From NCBI GenBank assembly GCA_963744255.1, contig CAVUSZ010000016.1, positions 124,001 through 188,000 on the forward strand: a stretch of DNA of 64,000 bases, written 5' to 3'. Made by a program: the position numbers and the translations under genes. Shown here piece by piece: positions 1 through 9,518 of the stretch. The stretch is from DATEDA01 sp963744255. GTDB taxonomy: Bacteria; Pseudomonadota; Gammaproteobacteria; Burkholderiales; SG8-39. Every line of letters starts with the position of its first letter. Position 1 is the first letter of the stretch. The notes below the pieces were generated by a model, which had not been told where the DNA came from, did not search any database, and worked only from the letters and a program-made list of their open reading frames with translations.

Positions 1-325
1 CGTCTGGACGGTTCGCGAGCGGCTGCGGCTGGATGCTGCCGAGCACCGCGCCGCCGCCCGCCTCGTAGCGGTAGGTGTGCGCCTCCTGGCCGACGATGTA
101 CTCCTCGCCGCGCTGGCAGTGGCTCATGAGCGCGGCGAGGTTCGACTGCGTCCCGCTCGGAAAGAAGAGCGCGGCCTCGCAGCGGAAGAGCGCCGCCATC
201 CGCTCCTGCAGCCGCAGCACCGTCGGGTCGTCGCCGAAGACGTCGTCGCCCACCTCCGCCGCCGCCATCGCGGCGCGCATCGCCGGCCCGGGCCGCGTGA
301 CCGTGTCGCTGCGAAGGTCGATCAC
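1..325 (-). CDS. ltaE: Low-specificity L-threonine aldolase, 3' part missing (window edge)
   Basis: PLP enzyme that cleaves L-threonine/L-allo-threonine to glycine and acetaldehyde. The minus-strand frame begins at GTG 325 with VIDLRSDTVTRPGPAM, the hallmark N-terminus of the family, followed by GDDVFGDDPTV and FFPSGTQSNLAAL, which belong to the PLP-fold N-terminal part. About 108 residues are visible; the rest, including the PLP lysine, lies beyond position 1. The GTG start overlaps the TGA of the upstream gene (GTGA, 322-325), so translation is probably coupled. The family call is firm; the symbol follows the usual name for this family. Confidence 0.85.
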   Translation of the reverse strand, partial: MIDLRSDTVTRPGPAMRAAMAAAEVGDDVFGDDPTVLRLQERMAALFRCEAALFFPSGTQSNLAALMSHCQRGEEYIVGQEAHTYRYEAGGGAVLGSIQPQPLANRPD

Positions 326-2329
326 CGGAGCGCCTGCAGGAGGTTGTTGAAATCGTCGGTCCACACCGACACCTTCGCCGGCACCTCGATCGGCGCCGCG
401 AGCCCGGCGAGCTCCGGCCGGTCGAAGAGCTGCGGGTCGGCCGTGACCAGCACGAAGTCGGTGACCGAGTAGAGGCTGTACTCCACGTCGTCCGGGCTGT
501 GGCTCACGAGCCGCGCGTGCAGACCGAGCGAGTCGGCGAGCCGCTTGACCACCGGCGCGAGGTCGAGATAACGGTTGGTCACGTTGAAGACCACGACGCC
601 GCCCGGCCGCACGTGGCGCAGGTAGAGCTCGAGCGCTTCCCTGGTGATGAGGTGCATCGGCACGGAGTCGCTCGAGAATGCGTCGGCCGCCAGCAGGTCG
701 AACCGCTGCGGCGGCTCGGCTTCGAGCCCGAGCCGCCCGTCGCCGAGCACCAGCTCGATCTTCGCGTCGCTGTCCTTCAGGTACGAGAACTCGGTGTGGG
801 CGAGCTCGATCACCTGCGGGTTGATCTCGTAGAAGCGGTACACGTCGCCCGGGCGGCCATACGCCGCCATCGTTCCGGCGCCCAGCCCCACGATGCCGAC
901 CCGCATGCCCGGGTGCCGCAGCGCCTCGAGCGCGCGCACGATGCCCGCCTTCGGGCCGAAGTACGCGATCGCCTGCCGGCGCTTGTCGGCGTCGACGAAC
1001 TGCTCGCCGTGGTTGATCGTGCCGTGGATGAGCTTGCGCACCGTGCCCTCGTCGCGCACTTCGTCGCGCGTGCGCAGGCTCGAGTAGAAGTTGCGCTTGA
1101 GAACCCGCGTATCGGCGATGACGTTCGCCACGTAGGTCACCACGCCGTATCCGGTGAACGCGGCGGCCGCGAGCGCGCCGGCGAGCGCGATCCTTCCGGC
1201 CGGGGCGACCTTCCACGCGAGCACGATCGCCGCCAGGGCGAGGCCCGCCGCGACCTCGAAATCCCCCGGCAGCACGTGCGGCGCGACGATCGACACCACC
1301 ATCGAGCCGAGCGCGCCGCCGAGCGCGATCAGCATGTAGAACTCCGTCAGCCGCGCGGGCGCGGGCCTGATCGTCACCAGCTCGCCGTGGCAGAGCATGC
1401 ACAGCACGAACAGCCCCGCCGCGAACAGCGGGATCGATAGCTTCAGGTCGTGGATCAGGCGGGAATCGGTCAACACCCACGCCATCGCCGCGACCGCGAG
1501 GCCCGCCAGCGGGAGGAACACCGCCCGGCGGTACCAGCCGCGCCCGTCGAAACAGAGGATGAACGTGAGGAGATAGAGCGACAGCGGCAGCACCCAGAGG
1601 AAGGGGATCGACGCGACGTTCTGCGTGAGGTGGTTCGTGACCGCGAGCAGCAGGAACGACGCGAGCGCGGGGAGCAGCACCCATTGCGCCCGCGTACCCG
1701 GGCCCGGTCGGCGGACCGGGGTCCAGACGGACCGGCGCCTGGCTCGCCCCGACCGCCGCGCGCAGGCTGTAGACCGCGGTCGCCGCGCACAGGGCGGCGA
1801 AGAGCGCATAGCCCCACGACCACGAGACGGCCTGCAGCCGGGTGGGGATGAACGGCTCGACGAGGACGGGATAACAGAGCAGCGCCGCGAGCGAGGCGAG
1901 GTTGGAAAGCGCGAAGAGCCGGTACGGCGAGTCGAAGCGGCGCGCATACCACGCCTGCACGAGCGGGCTCGTCGTCGAGAGCAGGAAGTAAGGCAGGCCC
2001 ACGGTGACGACCAGCAGCCCGAGGATCCGCAGGCCGGGGTCCTCGGCGCCGGTCGGCTTCCACGCGGCGGCGGCGACGATCGGCAGCCCGGCGAGACTCA
2101 CCGCGAGCAGCACCAGGTGAACGGCGAGCTGCGGCCGCGGCGGCAGCCAGCGCACGATCGCGTGCGCGTACGCATAGCCCGCGAGCAGCAGGAACTGGAA
2201 GAAGAACACGCAGGTCGTCCACACCGCCGCGGAGCCGCCGAACCACGGCAGGATCTGCTTGGCGACGATCGGCTGGACGAGAAACAGCAGGAACGCGCTG
2301 ACGAAAATGGTGACAGCGTAAAGCGGCAT
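322..2329 (-). pseudogene. Frameshifted membrane-fused spermidine synthase-like protein
   Basis: Two frames make one protein. From ATG 2329 the frame reads MPLYAVTIFVSAFLLFLVQP, an N-terminal membrane part with several hydrophobic helices. After about position 1700 homology continues in another frame (QWVLLPALASFLLLAVTNHL), with more helices and a C-terminal Rossmann methyltransferase-like domain (GIVGLGAGTMAAYG, LLAADAFSSDSVPMHL, RPGGVVVFNVTNRYLDL) ending at 322. This is the layout of the 'fused MFS/spermidine synthase' family, whose members are mostly uncharacterised. The span is 3n+1 nt, so one extra base, probably in the G/C runs at 1697-1721, explains the break. Both halves are otherwise clean, so a base-calling error is as likely as decay. 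The stop overlaps the ltaE start. Confidence 0.75.
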
Positions 2330-2444
2330 TGCCTCTCCTCGCCCTGGTCCGTCGGGCGCCATCGAGGGGCGCCTCGTGATTTCCCGCGTTAACGCGCGGG
2401 GCCGGCATCCGCCGACACGGCGCGGTGGCGCCCTGCGGCGCGGA

Positions 2445-3014
2445 TCAGGCGCCGGTCGCGATCTTCCCGGCCCAGAGCACGCCGATGATCGTCTTCGCGT
2501 CGCTGATCCGCCCCTCCCGCACCCAATCGAGCGCCGTCGCGAGCGCGAGCGGGAAGGTCTCGAGAAACTCACCCTCGTCCGGGAGCCGGCCCTGGTACCG
2601 CAGGCCGCGGGCGAGCCACATCTCGATCCGCTCGCTCGAATAGGCGCAGAGCGGGTGGATGGTCGTGAGGTACCGCCACTCGCCGGCGACGTAACCGGTC
2701 TCCTCGAGAAGCTCGCGTTTCGCCGTGTCGAGGGTCGCCTCGCCCGGATCGATCTTGCCGGCCGGCAGCTCGTACAGGTCGCGGCCGAGCGGATAGCGGT
2801 ACTGGCGCTCCATCAGCAGCTCGCCGGAGTCGAGCAGCGGCACGATCGTCACCGCGCCGGGGTGCTCGACGTATTCGCGGACGGCGAGCCGCCCGTTCGG
2901 GAGGCGGACCGTGTCGCGCCGGACGTGCAGCAGCACGCCGTCGTACACGGCTTCGCCGCTCACCCTGGTTTCGGTCAGGTCCGGGTGCTCGCCGGCGTGG
3001 AACTGATCGGTCAT
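2445..3014 (-). CDS. nudF: Nudix hydrolase, ADP-ribose pyrophosphatase type
   Basis: 189-residue Nudix protein starting at ATG 3014 (MTDQFHAGEHPDLTETRV). The Nudix box is complete: G-x5-E-x7-RELLEETG around residues 90-112, preceded by ELPAG. The GAVTIVPLLDSGELLMERQY beta region and the box position match ADP-ribose pyrophosphatases (NudF/YffH-like), which split ADP-ribose to AMP and ribose-5-phosphate. It lies 23 bp after the nuoN stop on the same strand and is probably co-transcribed with nuo. Placement at the end of nuo fits disposal of ADP-ribose released from NAD, but that link is an inference. Substrate not proven by sequence. Confidence 0.8.
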   Translation of the reverse strand: MTDQFHAGEHPDLTETRVSGEAVYDGVLLHVRRDTVRLPNGRLAVREYVEHPGAVTIVPLLDSGELLMERQYRYPLGRDLYELPAGKIDPGEATLDTAKRELLEETGYVAGEWRYLTTIHPLCAYSSERIEMWLARGLRYQGRLPDEGEFLETFPLALATALDWVREGRISDAKTIIGVLWAGKIATGA

Positions 3015-3037
3015 CGCCGGCGAGCGGGCCGAGCGTC

Positions 3038-4534
3038 TCATCGCCCGAGCGGATAGACGCCCTGGATCGCCGCGAGGCACAGCGCCATCAGCGGGCCGGG
3101 CATCACCCCGAGCACGAGCACGGCGAGCCCGTTCGCCGAGAGCAGCACGCGCATGTCGAGGCCGGCCTCGATCGGGGCGTCGCTCTCGGGCTCGTCGAAA
3201 TACATGACCTTGACGACCCGGAGGTAATAGAACGCGCCGATGAGCGACATCACCACCGCGAACACCGCGAGCCAGATCTGGCCCGCCTTGACCGCGGCGT
3301 CGAGCACGGCGAGCTTCGCGTAGAAGCCGACCGTCGGCGGGATGCCCGCGAGCGAGAACATGACGAGCAGCATCAGGAACGCGTACCACGGCGCGCGCTG
3401 GTTGAGTCCCCGGTAGTCGGTGATCACGTCGGCCTCGAACCCCGCGCGCGAGAGCGCGAGCACCATGCCGAAGGCGCCGAGGCTCATCAGCACGTAGACG
3501 ATCGAGTAGAACATCGCCGCGCTGTAGGCGTCGGGCGCCGAGAGCGCGTTCCCGCCGACCACGCCCGCGAGCAGGCCGAGCAGCATGAAGCCCATGTGCG
3601 AGATGGTCGAGTAGGCGAGCATGCGCTTGATGCTCGACTGCGCGATGGCCGCGAAGTTGCCGAGCGCCATCGACAGCACGGAGAGGATCACCAGCATCTG
3701 CTGCCAGTCGACGGCGAGATCGAGCAGGCCGTTCACGAGCAGGCGCATCGCCATGGCGAACGCGGCGAGCTTCGGCGCGGTGCCGATCAGCAGCGTCATC
3801 GCGTTCGGCGCGCCGTCGTACACGTCGGGGATCCACATGTGGAACGGGACCACGCCGAGCTTGAACGCGAGGCCGGCGACGATGAAGACCAGCCCGAAGA
3901 CGAGCACCCCCTTGTTCGCGCTTCCGGACGCGATCGACTGCGCGATCTGCTCGAGGTTGAGGAACCCGGTCGCGCCGTACAGCATCGACATGCCGTACAG
4001 GAGCACGCCCGAGGCGAGCGCGCCGAGGATGAAGTACTTCATCGCCGCCTCGGTCGATACCGCGGAGTCGCGGTTCAGCGCCACCATCGAGTACAGGCAG
4101 AGCGACATCAGCTCGAGCCCGAGGTAGAGCGAGAGCAGATGGTTGGCCGAGATCATCACCATCATGCCGAGCAGCGCGAACAGCGCCAGCACGAAGTACT
4201 CGCCCCGCAGCATGCCGCGGTCGGCGAGGTAGCGCCGCGAGTAGACGAAGCACGCGGCCACCGCCACGTAGCTGAGGAGCTTCAGCGTGTGCGCCATGAG
4301 GTCGGCCACGAACATGTCGCCGAACGTGTACGCGGGGCGGCCGCCGGTCGCCTGCGCGGCGGCGACCGTGAGCAGCGCGCAGCCGGCGACCGTCGCGAGC
4401 GAAAGCCAGTAGACGACGCCGGGGCGGCTGTCCGCCGGCAGGAAGAGGTCGACCACCAGGATGATCGACGCCATGGCGAGCAGCCAGATCTCCGGGTAGG
4501 CGGGAAGGAGCAGCGGCAGCCCGAGCTCGTTCAT
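3038..4534 (-). CDS. nuoN: NADH-quinone oxidoreductase subunit N
   Basis: 498-residue antiporter-like membrane subunit of complex I, about 14 hydrophobic helices. Start ATG 4534 (MNELGLPLLLPAYPEIWLLA) overlaps the nuoM stop (ATGA). Conserved proton-channel segments are visible: LYLGLELMSLCLYSMVAL, FKLGVVPFHMWIPDVYDGAP (lysine and HxW motif of helix 7/8), and KRMLAYSTISHMGFMLLG. The C-terminus ends IQGVYPLGR. Last gene of the nuo operon; Nudix gene follows after 23 bp. Confidence 0.95.
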   Translation of the reverse strand: MNELGLPLLLPAYPEIWLLAMASIILVVDLFLPADSRPGVVYWLSLATVAGCALLTVAAAQATGGRPAYTFGDMFVADLMAHTLKLLSYVAVAACFVYSRRYLADRGMLRGEYFVLALFALLGMMVMISANHLLSLYLGLELMSLCLYSMVALNRDSAVSTEAAMKYFILGALASGVLLYGMSMLYGATGFLNLEQIAQSIASGSANKGVLVFGLVFIVAGLAFKLGVVPFHMWIPDVYDGAPNAMTLLIGTAPKLAAFAMAMRLLVNGLLDLAVDWQQMLVILSVLSMALGNFAAIAQSSIKRMLAYSTISHMGFMLLGLLAGVVGGNALSAPDAYSAAMFYSIVYVLMSLGAFGMVLALSRAGFEADVITDYRGLNQRAPWYAFLMLLVMFSLAGIPPTVGFYAKLAVLDAAVKAGQIWLAVFAVVMSLIGAFYYLRVVKVMYFDEPESDAPIEAGLDMRVLLSANGLAVLVLGVMPGPLMALCLAAIQGVYPLGR

Positions 4535-6033
4535 GGCTTGCCCGCCGCGACGTGCTTCAGCAGGTCGTTCACGGAGGCGTGCATCACCTCGGTGAACGGC
4601 GCCGGGTAGATCCCCATCGCGAGCACCGCGACCGCAAGCGAGCCCAGCACGAGCAGCTCGCGGCCGTTGAGGTCCTCGAGCCCGGCGACGTGCTGGTTCG
4701 CGACCGCCCCGTAGATCACGCGCTTGTACATCCACAGCGTGTACGCGGCGCCGAACACGAGCGTCGTCGCGGCGATGAACGCGATCCAGAAATTGAACTT
4801 CATCGCGCCCATGATCACCAGGAACTCCCCGACGAAGCCGCTCGTCGCCGGCAGGCCGCAGTTCGCCATCGCGAACAGCATCATGAACGCGGCGAACTTC
4901 GGCATCGTGTTCACCACCCCCCCGTAGTCGGAGATCATCCGCGAGTGCATGCGGTCGTACATGACGCCGACGCACAGGAACAGCGCGGCCGAGACGAACC
5001 CGTGGGAGATCATCTGGATGAGCGCGCCCTCGACGCCGTAGGCGTTGAAGATGAAGAAGCCGAGCGTCACGAACCCCATGTGCGAGATCGAGGAGTAGGC
5101 GATCAGCTTCTTCATGTCGGGCTGCACCAGCGCCACCAGGGCGATGTACAGCACCGCGATCAGCGAGAGCGCGATCATGAAGCCCGCGAGGGCATGGCTC
5201 GCGTCGGGGAGGATCGGCAGCGAGAACCGGACGAAGCCGTACGCGCCGAGCTTCAGCAGGATCGCCGCCAGCACGGCCGAGCCGCCGGTCGGCGCCTCGA
5301 CGTGGGCGTCCGGGAGCCAGGTATGGACCGGCCACATCGGCACCTTCACCGAGAACGCGGCGAAGAGGCCGAGGAAGAGCAGGATCTGGACGTCGTTCCA
5401 CCAGCTGTCGCCGCGCGGGATCGGGACCGCGTGCCAGTCGAGGATCGCGAAGCTGCCGCCCGCCTCGTTGTAGAGGTAGATGAACGCGACCAGCAGCAGG
5501 AGCGACCCGAGCAGCGTGAAAAGGAAGAACTTGAGCGCGGCGTACACCCGGTTCGGCCCGCCCCAGACGCCGATGATGAGATACATCGGAATCAGCGTCG
5601 ACTCGAAGAACACGTAGAACAGCGCCCCGTCGAGCGCCGCGAACACCCCGTTCAGCAGCCCCGACATGATGAGAAACGCCGCCATGTACTGCGACACGCG
5701 CGACTGGATCACCTCCCAGCCGGCGATGACGACGAGCACGGTGATGAAGCTGTTCAGGAGGACGAACAGGACCGAGATGCCGTCGACGCCCAGGTGGTAG
5801 TTCACGTTGAAGCGCTCGATCCAGGGCGTCTTCTCGACGAACTGCATTGCGCTCGTCGTCACGTCGAAGCCGGTGTAGAGCGGGATCGTCACCAGGAACC
5901 CGACGACGGCGCCGAGGAGCGCGATCACCCGCGCGATCCGCGCGTTGTCGTCGCGGCCGGTCGCCATGACGACGACGCCCGCCAGGATCGGGATCCAGAT
6001 CGAGAGGCTCAGCCAGGGGGTCGCCGCCGGCAT
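4531..6033 (-). CDS. nuoM: NADH-quinone oxidoreductase subunit M
   Basis: 500-residue proton-pumping membrane subunit of complex I. Start ATG 6033 (MPAATPWLSLSIWIPILAGV), 5 bp after the nuoL stop; its own stop overlaps nuoN. Antiporter signatures present: FFESTLIPMYLIIGVWGG (glutamate of helix 5), AFSVKVPMWPVHTWLPDAHV, APTGGSAVLAAILLKLGAYG, and KKLIAYSSISHMGFVTLG. Length is normal for NuoM. Confidence 0.95.
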   Translation of the reverse strand: MPAATPWLSLSIWIPILAGVVVMATGRDDNARIARVIALLGAVVGFLVTIPLYTGFDVTTSAMQFVEKTPWIERFNVNYHLGVDGISVLFVLLNSFITVLVVIAGWEVIQSRVSQYMAAFLIMSGLLNGVFAALDGALFYVFFESTLIPMYLIIGVWGGPNRVYAALKFFLFTLLGSLLLLVAFIYLYNEAGGSFAILDWHAVPIPRGDSWWNDVQILLFLGLFAAFSVKVPMWPVHTWLPDAHVEAPTGGSAVLAAILLKLGAYGFVRFSLPILPDASHALAGFMIALSLIAVLYIALVALVQPDMKKLIAYSSISHMGFVTLGFFIFNAYGVEGALIQMISHGFVSAALFLCVGVMYDRMHSRMISDYGGVVNTMPKFAAFMMLFAMANCGLPATSGFVGEFLVIMGAMKFNFWIAFIAATTLVFGAAYTLWMYKRVIYGAVANQHVAGLEDLNGRELLVLGSLAVAVLAMGIYPAPFTEVMHASVNDLLKHVAAGKP

Positions 6034-6038
6034 CGGAA

Positions 6039-8066
6039 TCAGCCCGTGAACGCGATGCGGTAGAGCCACAGCCACAGGCTGAGCAGCACGAACAGCCCGA
6101 TGATCATGGTGAACGCGTACTGGTAGATGAACCCGGTCTGGAAGAGCCGCACGATCTTCGCGATCGTGCCGACCGTCCTCGCCGACCCGTTCACGAGCAC
6201 GCCGTCGATCACCGTCACGTCGCCGCCCTTCCAGAGCCCGGTCCCGACCTTGACCGCGCCGTCGCCGAAGAGCTTCTGGTACAGCTCGTCGAAGCCGTAC
6301 TTGTTCTCCAGCACCCGCGCCACGATGCCGAACTTCTGGCGCAGCACGCCGGGGAGATCCGGCCGGAGGATGTAGAGGTAGAACGCGGTCGCGATCCCGC
6401 CGGTGACGAGCCAGAACGGCGCGCTGGAGAAGCCATGGATGATCATGGCGATCGGCCCGTGAAACTCCCTCGCCAGCTGCTCGAGCCCGTCGTGATGAGG
6501 CAGGATCAGGATCGACCCGGCGAAGTAGCCCCCGAAGACGATCCAGCCGACCAGGAAGCCGGCAAAGACCGAGGGGATGGCGAGCAGGATGAGCGGCAGC
6601 GTCACCACCCACGGCGACTCGTGCGGCTCGTGGCCGTGCCCGTGGTCCCCATGCGCGTGGTCGTCGTGCCCGTGGGCGTCTCGGTGCCGGAACCGCTCCT
6701 CGCCGTGGAACGCGTAGAAGACGAGCCTGAAGCTGTAGAGGGCCGTCACGAACGCGCACAGGAGCACGCACGCGTAGGCGAACGTGGTGCCGGGAACCTT
6801 CGCGAGATGGGCGGCCTCGATGATCAGGTCCTTGGAGAAGAAGCCGGCGAACGGCGGGAAGGCCGAGTTCGCGAACGCCCCGATCAGCATCACCGCGTAG
6901 GTGATCGGCATGTACTTCCGCAGGCCGCCCATCCGGCGCATGTCCTGCTCGTGATGGAGACCGATGATCACCGAGCCGGCGGCGAGGAACAGCGCGGCCT
7001 TGAAGAACGCGTGCGTGAAAAGATGGAAGATCGCCGCCGGATACGCCGAGGCGCCGAGCGCGACCGTCATGTAGCCGAGCTGCGAGAGCGTCGAGTAGGC
7101 GACCACCCGCTTGATGTCGTAGACGACGAGCGCGATCAGCGCCATGAAGAACGCGGTGATGGCGCCGATGACGATCACGAACGCGAGCGCCGTCTCCGAG
7201 AGCTCGAAGAGCGGCGACATCCGCGCCACCATGAAGATCCCCGCGGTCACCATCGTCGCGGCGTGGATCAGCGCCGAGATCGGCGTCGGACCCTCCATCG
7301 AATCGGGCAGCCAGACGTGCAGCGGGAACTGCGCGCTCTTCCCCATCGCGCCGATGAAGAGGCAGATGCAGATGACCGAGATGATCAGCCACCCGTTGCC
7401 GGGGACGATCTCGATGGTCTGCCCGGCCATCCCGGGCGCCTGGGCGAAGACCTCGGCGTAGTCGAGGGTGCCGAAGTAGGCGAGGATCAGCGCGACGCCG
7501 AGCAGGAACCCGAAGTCGCCCACCCGGTTCACCAGGAACGCCTTGAGGTTGGCGTGGATCGCCGTCGGACGCCGGTAGTAGTAGCCGATGAGGAGGTACG
7601 ACACGAGACCCACCGCCTCCCAGCCGAAGAAGAGCTGGAGGAAGTTGTTCGACATCACCAGCATCAGCATCGAGAAGGTGAAGAGCGCGATGTAGCTGAA
7701 GAACCGCTGGTAACCCCCGGGCGAGGTGTCGTCGTCCGCCATGTAGCCGACGGTGTAGATGTGCACCATCCACGAGACGAAGGTGACCACCACCATCATC
7801 AGCGCGGTCAGCCGGTCGATCAGGAAGCCGATCTCGAACCGCGTGTCGCCGGCGGTGAGCCAGGTGTAGACGGGGCCGTTGAAGGTGTTGCCGTCCAGCA
7901 CGTCCTTGAACACGACACACGAGGCGAAGAACGAGATGCCGACGCCGATGATCGTGACCCAGTGCGCCCCGGCGCGCCCGATCGCCTTGCCGAAGAGTCC
8001 CGCGATGATCGCGGCGACGAGCGGCACGAGCGGGATGACGAGGTAGAGGAAGTGCATGCGGCTCAT
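6039..8066 (-). CDS. nuoL: NADH-quinone oxidoreductase subunit L
   Basis: 675-residue distal pump subunit of complex I with the long C-terminal lateral-helix region. Start ATG 8066 (MSRMHFLYLVIPLVPLVAAI); a second Met at residue 4 is possible. Key segments: FFGWEAVGLVSYLLIGYYY, MGKSAQFPLHVWLPDSMEGP, PTPISALIHAATMVTAGIFM, KRVVAYSTLSQLGYM, FHLFTHAFFKAALFLAAGS. Residues 461-482 form a charged loop with 9 histidines (start HRDAHGHDDH), between transmembrane blocks. His-rich loops at this place are known in betaproteobacterial NuoL. Confidence 0.95.
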   Translation of the reverse strand: MSRMHFLYLVIPLVPLVAAIIAGLFGKAIGRAGAHWVTIIGVGISFFASCVVFKDVLDGNTFNGPVYTWLTAGDTRFEIGFLIDRLTALMMVVVTFVSWMVHIYTVGYMADDDTSPGGYQRFFSYIALFTFSMLMLVMSNNFLQLFFGWEAVGLVSYLLIGYYYRRPTAIHANLKAFLVNRVGDFGFLLGVALILAYFGTLDYAEVFAQAPGMAGQTIEIVPGNGWLIISVICICLFIGAMGKSAQFPLHVWLPDSMEGPTPISALIHAATMVTAGIFMVARMSPLFELSETALAFVIVIGAITAFFMALIALVVYDIKRVVAYSTLSQLGYMTVALGASAYPAAIFHLFTHAFFKAALFLAAGSVIIGLHHEQDMRRMGGLRKYMPITYAVMLIGAFANSAFPPFAGFFSKDLIIEAAHLAKVPGTTFAYACVLLCAFVTALYSFRLVFYAFHGEERFRHRDAHGHDDHAHGDHGHGHEPHESPWVVTLPLILLAIPSVFAGFLVGWIVFGGYFAGSILILPHHDGLEQLAREFHGPIAMIIHGFSSAPFWLVTGGIATAFYLYILRPDLPGVLRQKFGIVARVLENKYGFDELYQKLFGDGAVKVGTGLWKGGDVTVIDGVLVNGSARTVGTIAKIVRLFQTGFIYQYAFTMIIGLFVLLSLWLWLYRIAFTG

Positions 8067-8073
8067 CTCGAGC

Positions 8074-8379
8074 CTACCCTTTCAGCCGGTCCAGATCCTG
8101 GACGTTGATCGTGCGGAGGTTGCGGAACAGCACCATCAGGATCGCGAGGCCGATCGCGGATTCCGCCGCGGCGACCGTCAGGATGAAGAACACGAACACC
8201 TGGCCCGAGATGTCGCCGAGATAGTGCGAGAACGCGACGAAGTTCATGTTGACGGCGAGCAGCATCAGCTCGATGGCCATCAGCAGGATGATGACGTTCT
8301 TGCGGTTCAGGAAGATGCCGACGACGCTGATCGCGAACAGCGCCGCGCCCAGCACCAGAAAATGCGACAGCGTTAGCAA
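8074..8379 (-). CDS. nuoK: NADH-quinone oxidoreductase subunit K
   Basis: 101-residue, three-helix membrane subunit of complex I (MLTLSHFLVLGAALFAISVV). The two conserved membrane glutamates are present, in IELMLLAVNMNFVAF and in AAAESAIGLAILMVLFR. 36 bp after nuoJ and 7 bp before nuoL. Length is exactly typical. Confidence 0.95.
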   Translation of the reverse strand: MLTLSHFLVLGAALFAISVVGIFLNRKNVIILLMAIELMLLAVNMNFVAFSHYLGDISGQVFVFFILTVAAAESAIGLAILMVLFRNLRTINVQDLDRLKG

Positions 8380-8415
8380 CTTCCCCCCTTTGTTCTTGGA
8401 GACGCGCCCGCTTCC

Positions 8416-9021
8416 CTAGTCCCTGTCTTCCACCGGCATCGAGACGACGCGGATGCGCTCGTCGCGCTTCACGCTCACCTGGCGCGCCGGGTCCTGGTAT
8501 CGCGTGTCCTTGCGCTTGCGCATCGTGAGCGCGATCGCCGCGATGATCGCCACCAGCAGCACCACCGCCGCCAGCTCGAACGGATACACGTAGTCGGTGT
8601 AGAGCACCTCGCCGAGCGCCCTGGTGTTGCTGAAGCTCGCGCCCGGGTCGGCCGGCGGCGGGCGATCGGCGAAGTCCGCCTTGGGACCGGCAAGCACCAG
8701 CACCATCTCGACCACCATCAGGACCCCGACGGTCGCGGCGAGCGGCAGCGCCCGCCAGAACCCCTCGCGGAGCACGTCGAGGTTGATGTCGAGCATCATG
8801 ACCACGAACAGGAACAGCACCATCACCGCGCCGACGTAGACGAGCACCAGCGTGATCGCCAGGAACTCGGCGCGCAGCAGGAGCCAGATCGCGGCCGCGG
8901 TGAAGAACGCGAGCACAAGATGCAGCGCCGCGTGCACCGGGTTGCGGCACGTGATCGTCCGGATCCCCGCGTAGAGCAGGATGGCGGCGAAGAGGTAGAA
9001 GACCGCGGCTTCGAAGTTCAT
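8416..9021 (-). CDS. nuoJ: NADH-quinone oxidoreductase subunit J
   Basis: 201-residue membrane subunit with five hydrophobic helices. Start ATG 9021 (MNFEAAVFYLFAAILLYAGI) overlaps the nuoI stop (ATGA). The conserved third helix LVYVGAVMVLFLFVVMML is intact. The loop between helices 4 and 5 is enriched in proline (DRPPPADPGASF) and the C-terminus is a charged tail, both normal for betaproteobacteria. Confidence 0.94.
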   Translation of the reverse strand: MNFEAAVFYLFAAILLYAGIRTITCRNPVHAALHLVLAFFTAAAIWLLLRAEFLAITLVLVYVGAVMVLFLFVVMMLDINLDVLREGFWRALPLAATVGVLMVVEMVLVLAGPKADFADRPPPADPGASFSNTRALGEVLYTDYVYPFELAAVVLLVAIIAAIALTMRKRKDTRYQDPARQVSVKRDERIRVVSMPVEDRD

Positions 9022-9509
9022 CTGTAGGCGGCGTCCACGGCGCGGGCGCGGGCGATCTCCGCCTCGTACCTGTCGCCCACCTCGAGCAGCATTTCCTTGG
9101 TGTAGTAGAGGTCGCCGCGCCGCTCGCCATGGTACTCGAGGATGTGGGTCTCCACGATCGAATCCACCGGACAGGACTCCTCGCAGAAGCCGCAGAAGAT
9201 GCACTTGGTGAGGTCGATGTCGTAGCGCGTGGTGCGGCGCGTCCCGTCATCGCGCTCGGCGGTCTCGATCGTGATCGCGAGCGCCGGGCATACCGCCTCG
9301 CACAGCTTGCAGCCGATGCAGCGCTCCTCCCCGTTCGGGTAGCGCCGGAGCGCGTGCAGGCCCCGGAAGCGCGGGCTCGCCGGCGTCTTCTCCTCGGGGA
9401 ACTGGATGGTGATCTTGCGGGCGAAGAAATGCCGGCCGGTGACCCCCAGCCCCTTGACGAGCTCCACCAGCAGGAAGGTCTTGAAGAAGTCGCGGACGCG
9501 CTCGAGCAT
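9018..9509 (-). CDS. nuoI: NADH-quinone oxidoreductase subunit I
   Basis: 163-residue ferredoxin-like subunit that carries clusters N6a and N6b and passes electrons from NuoG to NuoB. Two CxxCxxCxxxCP motifs are complete: CIGCKLCEAVCP (C64, C67, C70, C74) and CIFCGFCEESCP (C103, C106, C109, C113). An amphipathic N-terminus (VRDFFKTFLLVELVKGLGVT) anchors it to the membrane arm. It lies 9 bp after nuoH. Confidence 0.95.
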   Translation of the reverse strand: MLERVRDFFKTFLLVELVKGLGVTGRHFFARKITIQFPEEKTPASPRFRGLHALRRYPNGEERCIGCKLCEAVCPALAITIETAERDDGTRRTTRYDIDLTKCIFCGFCEESCPVDSIVETHILEYHGERRGDLYYTKEMLLEVGDRYEAEIARARAVDAAYR

Positions 9510-9518
9510 GGCCGCCTC

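Noticed and set aside
2445..4253. Long minus-strand frame that ends in the Nudix protein but starts inside nuoN
   Set aside because: Only the last 189 residues have coding character; the first part is an Arg-rich shadow of nuoN. The real start is ATG 3014.
6604..6686. His-rich loop of NuoL as a novel metal site
   Set aside because: Such loops are common at this place in betaproteobacterial NuoL, so it is not new.
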